Shown here: positions 19,578-30,350 of the stretch, piece after piece
Layout of the letters: every line of letters begins with the position of its first letter
How positions within the stretch are numbered: position 1 is the first letter of the stretch
Notes under the pieces: generated by a model
Databases searched by the model: none
What the model was told of the DNA's origin: nothing
The model's input: the letters and a program-made list of their open reading frames with translations, nothing else
From: Sporothrix humicola
Lineage: Eukaryota > Ascomycota > Sordariomycetes > Ophiostomatales > Ophiostomataceae
Reading direction: 5' to 3'
NCBI GenBank assembly: GCA_021396245.1
Contig: WNYE01000053.1
Coordinates: 1 to 64,000 of the forward strand
Length of the DNA stretch: 64,000 bases
Translations under genes and position numbers: made by a program

Positions 19578-20855
19578 TTAGGCCCTTGCTCGATGGATCT
19601 GTGCGTACATGCGCATGCTCATGTTGAACCTGATGATTCTCTGGCCACGGGCCTGTGCTGGGTAAATGTCGAACTGGATGTTGGGCATGCACATTGCCTG
19701 CCCGTGACACTCTTTCTTCAATTCTTGCAGCGCCCGCTCGGCCACCGTGTACCTCTGCAGAACTTCTGCCTTGACATCCTCAACTGTGCTGCTGTCCTCT
19801 TCAGCCTGCTGAGCCTCTTCCTCTTGCAAGTCGACGTCCATATTCTCCTTTTCCTGATCAGGACTTGGTGGAGCAGGCAGAGTCAGAATGCTGGCCTGGA
19901 GCTCGGCCAGCATCTCGGGCGCTGGCGGCATGTCTTGGGACCGGTTCTGCTGCTCTTCTTGCGCCCGTCGCCACGACCGGAACGAGGACTGGGCCATGGT
20001 GACATGCAGGCACTTGGCGTGCGAGGCAACTGCTGCGGACGCGAGGTCGTCCTCATTGATGGCGGTGCGTTCCTGGTCGTCTTCAAGCACCTCTTTGCAC
20101 ACCCGAAGACGGTCAGCCACGGCGTTGGCAATGACGGCGGCGTGCTGCTTGTCTTGAAGATAGGCCCGGATCAGGCAGCGTGTAAATATGAGGACACGCT
20201 TCTCGGTGGCATAAGCCGAAATGAGGGCCTTGTAGGTGGTGGCCCTCGGGCGGACATGGGCTAGATAATCAGGGTTCGGCGAGACTGCCGATGCAATGGG
20301 GGTGTGTGCACTTGGTTCGTCTTCCATGTTCATGTTGTTCAGGTGATGCACAGCCTTGACATACATCACAGTGGCAAAGGAAAGAGCAATGGCCCTTTGG
20401 GCAGCAGCATTGGATTGTGCAAGCTGGCGGCTGGCCCGGATTTTCTGGGCCATGGCGAGACGGGCATCCTCGATAGCATCGAGCGAAGCCGTCCTGCTGG
20501 GCGCGGCGGGGCAGAGGATGGGAAGGCCGTCGGCGTCTTCACCCATGGGAATACTCATGCGGGCGGCCATAAAATTGTCGACCATGATACCGATGCGAGG
20601 ATCGTGGGGCTCGGCCGTAGGAGATGGAGGTTGCGGCGAGATGCTTTCAACAAAGCGGTCTTCTTCCTCGTCTTGACCTACGCACGTGTCATCGAGAAAG
20701 CGGACCTCCTTCTCGGCCATGTAGCGATCCATCTCGGCCGTGAAGCACTCGCGGATATGATGGTGGGCCGAGCACCTCTCGAGGGGAATGTCGTCGATAT
20801 CCATGCTGGAATCGTCGGGGATGGACGAAGCCATGGGAGGTGGACTAGGCCACAT
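19578..20855 (-). CDS. hypothetical protein, about 425 aa
   Basis: Open from an ATG at 20855 (MWPSPPPMASS) to TAA at 19578. An ATG at 20834, seven codons later, is an equally good start. The N-terminal third is acidic and Pro/Ser-rich. The middle (about 130-300) is predicted mostly helical, with Ala/Gln-rich segments and an AYATEKRVLIFTRCLIRAYL hydrophobic helix. Residues 320-365 are Glu/Gln/Asp-rich, likely coiled coil. The C-terminal ~40 residues (PNIQFDIYPAQARGQRIIRF) look beta-rich. I do not recognise the family. It runs in the same direction as the 232-aa gene 425 bp downstream. Confidence 0.65.
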   Translation of the reverse strand: MWPSPPPMASSIPDDSSMDIDDIPLERCSAHHHIRECFTAEMDRYMAEKEVRFLDDTCVGQDEEEDRFVESISPQPPSPTAEPHDPRIGIMVDNFMAARMSIPMGEDADGLPILCPAAPSRTASLDAIEDARLAMAQKIRASRQLAQSNAAAQRAIALSFATVMYVKAVHHLNNMNMEDEPSAHTPIASAVSPNPDYLAHVRPRATTYKALISAYATEKRVLIFTRCLIRAYLQDKQHAAVIANAVADRLRVCKEVLEDDQERTAINEDDLASAAVASHAKCLHVTMAQSSFRSWRRAQEEQQNRSQDMPPAPEMLAELQASILTLPAPPSPDQEKENMDVDLQEEEAQQAEEDSSTVEDVKAEVLQRYTVAERALQELKKECHGQAMCMPNIQFDIYPAQARGQRIIRFNMSMRMYAQIHRARA

Positions 20856-23039
20856 ATGGACGTTAGTACTTTGGGATAAAGAGGGTTAAAAAAGTATGGG
20901 GGCCACGAGGTATGCAACTAGTGTTGTAACGGGGGAGGGGGGTATTGTCTGGGCCTTCGCAAGGCTGGACAGGCTGTAATGGGTACCATACCTGGAAGAC
21001 ATCAGTGTTATCTTTGCCCTGGCGAGGACAATAAAGATGGCGAAAGGTCTCTGGAAAAAGCCTGTTCTAAGGATTCAGAGAGATTCTGGATTGACGATGC
21101 AAAAGACTCTTGACAGAGATGATGGGGGCCAACATTAAATACTCAAGAACAAAGGCGAGCATGAAACGTAGGCCTGGGATGGAGGGCAACGGCACTCATC
21201 CGACGAGGCTGAGAGGCTGAAGCAGAACGGTCCGAATGGGACGGCCACAGTTGTCGGGTTGCTGCCGTTGGTCACTGCATGGCTGCCGTCGTCTTCCCGT
21301 CGGCTCGCTGATCAGTGATGAAAATACGGGAGGGAGAAGAGTCCCATGACAGAAAATAATGAGAAAAGTAGAGAGAGGCACTGCTCACCGGCGGGCGTGG
21401 AGATTCAACTCAAAGATATTCTGTTGGTGGTGGGCATGCGGCATGCATGGTTCTTTTTTTGTGCACTTTTCTTCAAATATTGAAACGAGAAATAGGAGAA
21501 AAAACAGGGAAGTCGAGAGACAAGGATAAGGACAAGAGCACAAACCGACGGAAAGTAAGAATGCGAAAAAGAAAGCATAGAGGGACCGACGACGTAGATG
21601 GACAAGAATAAGAAGGCAAACGGCGGTTGCAAACGCATTCAAAATGCATCCGTGCAGGCCAGACCATCCACGGCAAGTGAGACACGTACGAGAGAGGCAG
21701 ACCGACATGCGGAGGTGTCCTGCACAAATGAGACGAGGGGAACTGCGAGGAGACGAGAGGCGAAAAAAAAGCAATATGCCAATCACATCGTCGGGCGACG
21801 GACGCTTGTCCAGCCGTTGGCATCATGCACTTTTTGCTTTCTTTTTCCCCTTCTTTTCGTCGACCTTTTCTTTTCCTGTTTTTCGCTTTCCTTTCCGTCG
21901 CTTTGTGTTTCCCATGTCTTTGTCGGTTTCGTTTCTTGCTATCCCGCTCCCGCTGCCAAGGCATTGGTGGTTGTTCTGGGATGCAATCCGAGCGGCTGAG
22001 CGCAGGTATATTTGCTTTTTCGTGCTTGTCGGGTTCGATTCTTTCCTGATCCCCCCCGCCAGCAACCTTTTCCATTTTGCTGCACCTCTGATCCTCCCGC
22101 TTGTCTGTCCCCGCGCTGCTGTTGTTTGACAAAAAGTGCAACATTTGGCGAGGTCGAAAACCAGGGTTGTGAGGCATTCATGGCCCTTTGTCTTCAATCG
22201 ATTGCTGCCATTCTTGTTTGTCTCCTCGTTTGCCGTTTTGACAGACTGCTGTCACCATGGCGTCGACTCATCTCAATTGGCCGTTGCGACTGGTGCAATG
22301 CTGCATTGTGGCTGCAGTAGCGGGAAAGGAACGAGAGCACAATGCAAGGGTGCAGAGTTCAGCTGGCCGTTGGGGGCACAACAAAAGGACAAGAAATAAA
22401 AGAATGAAGATGTTGGGGATGGCGCCTGCATGATGGGATGTGTGATGTATGCTGTGCGAGTGTGACGAGCGTTTGCTTTTGACTGTCTGGCTGTCCATTG
22501 TCTCGTGCAAATTGCTTGCCGTATTCTGGCTGTTGCTTCATACCCGACGTTGGCTGTTTGCTCGTGTGTTGGCAGCACCTGTATGTATGCTGCATGTTGC
22601 ATGATGCATGGTTGCGATGCTGAACCGTTTGTTTTCGGCTGCCTGCGTACCTGCCACGTCCTCCCCTCAGTGCCCGCACTCGCGGGGAAAGAAGGGAAGC
22701 GACATAAGATGAGGGAGGAAGGAGCGAGAAGCATTTTCCTAATACTTCGCAGCGCCCACTTCCTTCCCGAATTCTTCGATTCGTTTTCTACTCTTTCCTT
22801 TTTGTTGTGTGCTCTTATGTGGAAGGTGCGATGTAAGGAAAGAGGCCTGCGGTAATATGGATACTGTCCCCTGTTTCGGTCAGCCACACAAAAAAACCAC
22901 AGAATGACGTTCAACGCGTCCACGTCGCGATATGTGTCCAGCTGCACGACGCGCCATTGTTATCGTGATATCGTGATACCGTGAATTAAAATGATATGTC
23001 GTATCTTGTGTCTAAGACGCTATGGGGCGGCTGGTGGAA

Positions 23040-23230
23040 AAGAAAGTGGAAAATGCTTCGGCGCCGAAAGCTTTTTTTCCGGGCCTTGAGGAGAACCGCT
23101 GGGGAAAATAGGGTGTAGCTTATGGAGATTTTAGGGGCGGTCTAGAGGGGATTTTAGGAGGATTCAGAGGCTTATTTTAGGGCCTTGAGAGGCTTTTCAG
23201 GGACTTTAGGCAAAAATGCCCGCGTTTAGT
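23040..23230. repeat. TTTAGG/GGCC-rich segment, possible degenerate repeat
   Basis: Repeated TTTTAGGGG, TTTTAGGAGG and TTTTAGGGCC words within 130 bp. The same vocabulary reappears near 24209-24440, 33295-34200 and 39870-40050, all in gene-free DNA. It could be remnants of one element or a compositional quirk. Confidence 0.35.
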
Positions 23231-26200
23231 GCCCGTCGCATCTTTTTTCGGTCCACTTGACCGTTGTAGCGTCAATTTCGATCGAGAAATCAAACACCAC
23301 AAACTTCAACAACATCGGACTGTGGCTGCGTGGGAAAGGGCCAAGACGCTCCCAGGAGCACCACGGCAATCGAATGCCACTGCACAGAATATGGCGCACA
23401 TGGCGTGGCACACGGCAGACACGCGGGAGTTGCGGGCGAGCCTTGGTTCTGGGAGAAAGATAAGACGGCGAGGGCACAGACAAGGACAAAATAAGGACGG
23501 TGGACACGGCCGACGCAGGACACAGACTGGCCGAAAGCCCGTGGAAGCAACGAAGGGCCCCAGAAGGGACACAAGAATGCTCGAATGTCGTTGCACAGAC
23601 AGTGAGTGACACGACGCCTGTCAACAAAAGACGCTCCGATTTAGGCTCCCGAATGGTGCGCTTTATTCTCCGGCCGTTGGATGGCACAGATGACTGTCGT
23701 ACGATATCCTAGCCGAGCGTCGTGCTGGCGTCGTGCTGGGTCTGGATTCTGATGGCAAAGTGGAAGGATGGCAGTTCGAGACGGGCCCTTGAGGATTTGT
23801 TCGGGATGTGGTGTGAAGCATTTGAGACTTCCCAATCAGATAGGAAGCTCAAAGTACTGGTACTTCGGACAGGTACGCGAGATTTGTATTCGTATGCTCT
23901 TTCCTCATCTGCACCTCTTGCTAGTTTTGCTTCGCCTGCACCACTCTGGCTAGCTTTGCGACTTCCCTTGTTTTTCTCTTGTTCTCCTTCCCTCTTCCAA
24001 AACATCAGCACTTTCAGCGAGAATTTCACATTGTGCATAAAATAGTCGTTGGAAAACCCTGAATCCTGGCCATTTTCTCTCGGCATCCTGGATTCCGTGA
24101 CAACCCGTTTGCTGCGCTGCGCCCAATCATCGGTCACGGACATGGTCCGGCCGATACCCTGGCAAGTCCGCCCCTGGCCAGCTCAAAAGGAGGACTGCCC
24201 CGTTGCGCTAGCAAGGCTTTGAGGTGCTTTAGCTGCCTCCAGGGCCGTTTAGGTGCTTTAGGCCGTGCTTTACAGTGGCTCTTCGCTGGGCTTTCCAGTA
24301 AGCTCCGAGGAGCCCCCTGTCGTTGTCGTCCGTCCTCTCCGTATGGGGTATTAGTAGCGTCTAATTGGGCTTTTGTCGCCCCCCGGAAATGAAGAGTGCC
24401 CCCTATTATTTTCAGCGCCTTTTTTAGGGGAAGACCCGCTGATGGAACCAGGGCACTGACCATTTTAAATCTCACTAACGACAGGGGACCTAAAAAAAGC
24501 CAGGGACCAGGGGCAGCTGCAAGTGTTTCACGTGACTTGGAAGTGGACTTCCGATCGCCATATCACGACTTTCTTTCCCGTCCCGTCGAAGCTTGGAGCT
24601 TGAGTGCACAAGCATCTTACTCCCGTATCTCCCAAGCATTTTCGCATTTCGATAATACGACGTGACATGCGCCAAAAGCCGAAATACGCTTTAGTGTAAG
24701 CGTACGACGCAGGACGACAAAACGACGTCCAATGTCGGATAGGAATCGATTCTCATTGCAAAATGAGACTCCATCGATGAGGAAAATTTAAGAACAAGAC
24801 TTATTTTTCTGCCTTTTCCTTTTGAAGGATACGCTCACGCAAGCTGCACGAAAAAAAAAAAATCTTTCTTGGAGACGGACCCGGTGGCTCTTTTTGGCCA
24901 CTTGCATGTTCGTTAATTGCTGATCACTGCCAAACACAGCAAATCGCCAAAATCCATGGATAATGTTGCAACACAGCGGATGAGAGGACGAGGACCGGCT
25001 TTCTGGACGACTTTATTTTTGTGCCCTTGTTCGTGTGCACTTCTCACCATGCATGCATCTTCACTGGGTGTGCAACCATCACATCAACACGTGTGAGCTG
25101 TGTTCTAGAGCCCTTTGTTGTCTCATTTTCACTGATATTTGTCTTCTTCACACCTGATTTTGCCCTGCCGGGCACTCGAGATATTTTTGTGCACGCTCAA
25201 CCATGGCCAGATCGCGTGTATGCCCTGTCGGTTTGCTTCATGGGCTCCCCTGCTTTTGCACATCGTTTCTGCATTTTGATTCTTTGTCCATGGCCCGGCC
25301 TCATGGTTTCTGTTTTTCCTTTTATGTGCTTTCTTTTCAGGGTTTCTTTCTCGATCCGTATTGACGGCGGTCTGTCCGAATCGACATATCATCTTGTTAC
25401 AGTATGGCGTTGAGGCCGACCGTTCTTTGTTCTTTGTTCGCCCACATGCACGATTGACATATCGCAAAATCGCAATGCGCATAACAACAAAAGTTGTTCA
25501 TACCGGCACCTGGCGAAACAAGGCCTTTGTTTGGAACAGTGTCCGCGCCTCACAACAAAGAACATTGCCAAATCTCGCAAGCCCTTGCAAGCCGTACAAA
25601 TACAGTCGACATGTCCCCGTTTTTTTATTTTTCATTTTTTTCTTCTCCTTTTTCTGCAGGATCCAATCTTTTCAGACAGGGGCAAAACAACATCAAGAAA
25701 AAAAGACAAGCACGATATTTTGCGCAAGTCCGGTTTTTTATCTTCCAACTCCTCTTTTTCCTAACGGCGCTGTCCATTCACACTTTTCCACCTACCTGCT
25801 TCTTATCTCTACCCTGGTGGTAGAAAGGCGAGAAGGGATCAAATCATCAAAATAGGAAAAGTTGACAGACCAGGAAAAGAAGTGAGAGGAAGAAACCGAG
25901 AAAGATCCAGACACTGCTGCAGGTCAGCTTCGCAAAATTCGTTCTTGAATTCTTTTTCTTTTCTTACCACCGCCACTCTGCCCCCGTCGTATCGCGCCGA
26001 GATTGAATTCTCAAGACAGTGTTCGTGAGAGAGAGCCGCGAGCACCAGGAGACTGAACGCACGAAAAAAGAAAACACCACTTCCCTGTTCGCCTTGCCCT
26101 TCGGCTGCGGAAAGGATCGTCGAGTCTCCATTTTTCTTATTTGTGTTCTTTTTGAGCTCCTGTTGTTCGACTGCTCTTTTGGTGTTGATTCTCGCATCTC

Positions 26201-26239
26201 ATCCTTCTTTCGTACGAGAAACGGAGTCGTCTCCATCTC

Positions 26240-26334
26240 GTAATCTGGTTTGTTCCTGCTTCTTTCCCCTTCTTTGCCCCTTGCTCATTCGCACCCCTTC
26301 TTCCACACGCCCTTTCCTCCTTTCGTCTCTCACC
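26240..26334 (+). promoter_or_regulatory. CT-rich leader before the 26.3 kb ORF
   Basis: An almost unbroken pyrimidine-rich tract ends in CTCACCATG. Such tracts mark transcription start regions and 5' leaders of fungal genes. Confidence 0.4.
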
Positions 26335-26748
26335 ATGATCGCACGCCCCTGCAACCTCTGGGTGGTGCCCATCAGCAGCAATACCTGCTGCACTGCCTGC
26401 GGCGTGTATTCGATGGAGATAACACGCAATGCCATGCCGCCCATGCAGGCGTCGCGATGCAACGGCAGTGACTGCGACTACAACAACGGTCTCATCAGTC
26501 CTGGGAACCCGCTCACCTACGACGGCCGTCGTCTGCCGCCGTGGAACGAGCGTGGCGCATCTCACACTGGTGGTGCTGTTGCCGTCGCTGTTGCTGTTGA
26601 TGAAACGACCCAGGAAAAGACTTCTTCCACGTCGACCTCGTCTTCTTCGAGTGTCAAGATCACTGCTACTGACAAAAAAGTCAAGGCACGCACTCGCCAT
26701 CAACGCAAGCTGTGTGTCAGAAAGGCCGCTTCCAGTGCTTCTGCATGA
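26335..26748 (+). CDS. small hypothetical protein, Cys-containing
   Basis: 137 aa from an ATG in a good context (CTCACCATGA) after a CT-rich leader, ending in TGA at 26746-26748. The frame is also open upstream to about 26143, but that part reads as leader. The N-terminal half has clustered Cys (one at residue 6, then CCTAC near 18-22 and two in the segment RCNGSDCDYNNG). The C-terminal half is a Val/Ala run followed by Thr/Ser-rich and then basic sequence (KKVKARTRHQRK). There is no clear signal peptide. The family is not recognised. The stop codon falls inside a 15-bp hairpin. It is the only coding candidate in a 14-kb desert and could be a chance ORF. Confidence 0.4.
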   Translation: MIARPCNLWVVPISSNTCCTACGVYSMEITRNAMPPMQASRCNGSDCDYNNGLISPGNPLTYDGRRLPPWNERGASHTGGAVAVAVAVDETTQEKTSSTSTSSSSSVKITATDKKVKARTRHQRKLCVRKAASSASA

Positions 26749-26799
26749 AGATGAAAAACCTGCGCCTCCCACATGGCCTGCGGGTTCGTCTTCATGCAG
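26741..26799 (+). repeat. inverted repeat/hairpin over the stop codon of the 26.3 kb ORF
   Basis: The left arm 26741-26755 (CTGCATGAAGATGAA) pairs with the right arm 26785-26799 (TTCGTCTTCATGCAG) along 15 positions. The single DNA mismatch is a G-U pair in RNA of the plus strand. The loop is 29 nt. Confidence 0.7.
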
Positions 26800-29700
26800 T
26801 CAGCGATGCTCGCTGCAGAGCCCCCCCGTGGTGCTCCAGCCCAGTTCGTATATGTACAGGTAGGTGATCGTTCTGGACTCGATGCCCTTGCTCTCGCGTG
26901 GCCCCCTCGTGGCGGCATGTGGCAGCCGTATTTCTCGGTCCTGACTGTGCCCTGGAACTCATGTCCTTGTAGCGGTACAAAGGCCGTTTGCAGCACTGGA
27001 TGCTTCTGTACTTTGTACTTTTGTAGCGATGATCGGCGGGTGTTCAAGGTAAGATCTCAAGAGGTTCGTAACAAACCTGGCAAGGTAAGATGGCGGAAGA
27101 TGCGTGTGCGTTGAAGAAAACAGGGGAATGTCGTGGGAGGCTGGTCCTCTCCTCCTTCTCTTTCTGGCTTGTAATTTGTAGATCTCCAAGTTGTTGCACA
27201 GGCTGCATCGATAGACATAGACGGAGATTTCCATTCTCCGAGTGAGGGGAAGGTAGATATAAATCTGTAGATTAATGTACGATGTAAGTTTTCGAATTGA
27301 GTTGACATCGGTCCTGATTTTCCTTCTTTGAATTTTGATATTCGTTTTCGACTTTGATTTTGATGTTTCCATTGATGTCTTGGCTCACGGCTTGCCCGTA
27401 AGCCGTCTTGTCCTACCAAGCCCGGTCGGTCGCTTGGCGAACAACAGGCGCGTGCTGATCAACCGACTCGCCATATTGTCCGGATAACGGAACACCCTGC
27501 ATACGCATACAAGTTGTGAGCCATATTGCCCATTTGGCCATTGATGTTCATGCTCCAAAATGTCTACGCAAGACGGAGCGAGAGACACAAAATTACGCTG
27601 CGGGCCCACGATGTTGGCAAAGATTTGCCCATCGGACTCTAACTCGCTTTCCATGTTATTTCATTGCAGGCCAATGCAAGCTAGCAGTCAAGTAGAGTAG
27701 ACGGAGCAATTGCTGCTGCCGTCCGAGCGAGCGGAAATCAGGATCGTGACCCTGGAGCACTGGGTGACTGGAACAAAGAATCAAACACGACAGTACACAC
27801 CCGGAAAACCGTGAACAAGCAATTACTGGTCCTGGTGGACGGCCGGGCTTCTAGAATTTCGAAATCAATCAAAAGGAGTCTCACAAATGTCACGAATACC
27901 ACAGGGAGCGCATATTGCCCATGGCCCCATGCCCTATGGCATATTGCAGCGACCGCAGTCAATATTGCAATGATTCAGACCGTCCCCTTCTGGAAGAATC
28001 CCGGTGGGCGGTGTCGAAGGCCACCACCGTCTGTGATATTTGTCCAAGGGCACAGACGGGCTCCCTGGCTGTCGCGTGGCCAGGCCGAGTAGCTTGCACT
28101 GGCGCAAAGGACGCGTGTAAGTTATATTAAGCGCCAAGAAGTGTGAGAAGTGTGCGTATCAACTTCCGAGGCGCTGGCTTTGAAGTTGGCATGATTTCGA
28201 TGTGGTTCAATGTGACCTCTCTTTGATTATTTTGTGCCCTTCAATCTTCCATGCGCGAGCCCAAATCCTGATATCAAATGACTGCCCAGGGACATCGTGA
28301 CCATGATGCAGGCATGATCTGCCCAAGCATCCCAAGGGATGTGAACGATATACTGTGTAGGAGGGACGGAAGAAGATACGATAGCCAACTGTCAGTAGAT
28401 CATATGCGAGGACGAATGACCGATGAACTAGTACTTTGAGCTTTTGAATACACCAAATGAATATCGTGGGGTATGATGGTGCCCTTGTTGGCGTTTTGTG
28501 GCTTGTCTCTTGGCTCAACGCCATGTGTATTGCTGTGCCTTTTGCTTTTCCGCCTTGTCTTGGCCACGAAATGGTCACCAGAATGGGCATAAATTGGACG
28601 GGAGTTGAATCAGAAGGCGTCCCATCCGAACCGTCAACAACCAAAGGCCGGAACCTGCCATCGCCACGAGGACGGCCGGCAGCTGGGATATCGAATTATC
28701 GATGGAAGTCGAGAGGCATTCAGAAGATATTTTGGATTTTCAGCCAAAATAGCATCCTCCCCGCGTTCGTCTTTCCCCACGTCGTTCTTTGAATAGTTTT
28801 GCCTCCCCCAGCTTTTGATTTTGGCATTAGTTTAGGATATGGCCGGTTTTGCAAGCGGTGTCGGGTTTGTTTTTTTCAATATCTTGCTGGATAGATTACT
28901 TTTCAAAGGTCAGAAGTGCCCACCATGATGGTTCATAGGCGCGCCTAGACCGGCCTCCAAGCCCTTTGTCCTCTTCGTCGTCAAGATAGTTTCTTTTTGC
29001 CTCGTGGTAGCGTGGCCCTATGGCCTTATCGTGGACTTGTCATGGTGTGAAAATGGAGTCATAATGGGCGGCGTCAATTGCCCGCTTGACATGTCACATG
29101 GAGCCTTCTCTGCTAGCATATCGTTAATTGGAGGAGAGATGAGACAGAATGCTTTTGTCATGTGCACGGTGGACGTTGGGAAATGCAGTCTTGCTCGTAT
29201 TATCGTCAAACCATACAGCCATTTTGGAGGCGCATCTCAGAAATTGCATTTTGGCGTGCCTGTGCACGATCGGGCTTTCCCCTGCGTGAAGTTTCTTTTT
29301 CTCAGCATGGCAGGAACAAATAGCGACAAGAATGCCCCTCCTTCCCCCCAGAACAAAACAACGAATTGATACCCTAGTGCGGAGAAGGAGCGGCTGCCAA
29401 TAATTGGATATTGGCAACAATGCCTCAAGGGAGCTGCCATTACGATGGAAGTTGCTTGTTTTTGGGGTCGCTCCTGCCCGCCAAGTCTTCGGGAAGGCCC
29501 AGTGGGAAAGGGCTTCTCACATTGTTCATGGGGGCTCCTTCCCCAAAAATTCAAATAATCGTAAGACTGGAAACACTGAACCAGAAGAATTGAGAGTGTG
29601 GTTCGCAGAAACAAAAAAGGAAACCCCATTTGACGAGCTCGTTGCCTAATCGGTACAAGCGCACTGCAACCCACCCATCTCCTTTCAATTGCCCGCCAAG

Positions 29701-29850
29701 AGAACACAACGCCTGGCTTCAAGGCTTTGGGAGAAGGCAGTCGCTACCCGCCCCTCCTTCAGTTGAACTTTACCCCATTTTTCAACTTTGGCAAATGCTT
29801 CTTGTGCACTGTTGAGTGCGTCTGTGCCGGGCGCCCAGAAAACGTCAACG

Positions 29851-29919
29851 CGACCCAAGAACACCAAGAGAACACCAAGAAACCAAGACGACCCAAGACG
29901 ACCCAAGACAGTCAAGGCG
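29851..29919. repeat. degenerate ~10-bp tandem repeat (ACCCAAGACG-like)
   Basis: Six or so copies of ACCCAAGACG or its variants (ACACCAAGAG, AACCAAGACG) run head to tail. Confidence 0.75.
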
Positions 29920-30336
29920 ACGGCAGGCGGGTTGCCGCTGTGGCGGACGACGGACTGGGAATGACAAGCACTCCCGGGTCCTCTTGGGAGGCGTTTTGCG
30001 GCGTCTTGGACATTGCTTGATTTGTCTTGGAAGTGGAATTGAGGATTTGACGTTTTGGTGAGTTTAAACTGATATTTCAACGTCAGTTGGAGAGCTACAC
30101 GGCGTTTCGTGAAACGTCTGCGACGACACTTCTTGAAGCTTATCGATTTCCGCACCAAAAGCACTGGCCAGCCGCTGGGGACATCTCACAACACAGCCAG
30201 CACCCAGGTCAATCCAGAGCGAGAGCAACTGGAAGTGGTGGAGAGAGCAAGGTGAAGGGCCACATCCTGCTGCTAGCGTGAATCCCCAGACTTACGCAAG
30301 CTCACGATCAAGATACGAAAGCACAGAAGAAAAAAA

Positions 30337-30350
30337 GAGAGAGAGAGAGA
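30337..30350. repeat. GA dinucleotide microsatellite
   Basis: (GA)7 following a run of A. Confidence 0.9.

Larger units (their letters stand above)
20856..26334. other. gene-poor region (first half of a 14-kb desert)
   Basis: No gene with coding character was found on either strand. Long frames exist on the minus strand (about 21473-22177 and 22273-22947) but consist of Lys/Arg or Ser/Pro/Phe low complexity from polypurine/polypyrimidine tracts. Segments at 23090-23215 and 24209-24440 are rich in TTTAGG and GGCC words. An inverted repeat AAGTAC-TG-GTACTT lies at 23852-23865. The last ~100 bases before 26335 are a CT-rich leader. Confidence 0.5.

Noticed and set aside
21473..22947. Minus-strand frames of 234 and 224 codons
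   Set aside because: Low-complexity Lys/Arg/Ser/Phe sequence from polypurine/polypyrimidine tracts, no family feature, overlapping frames in other phases.
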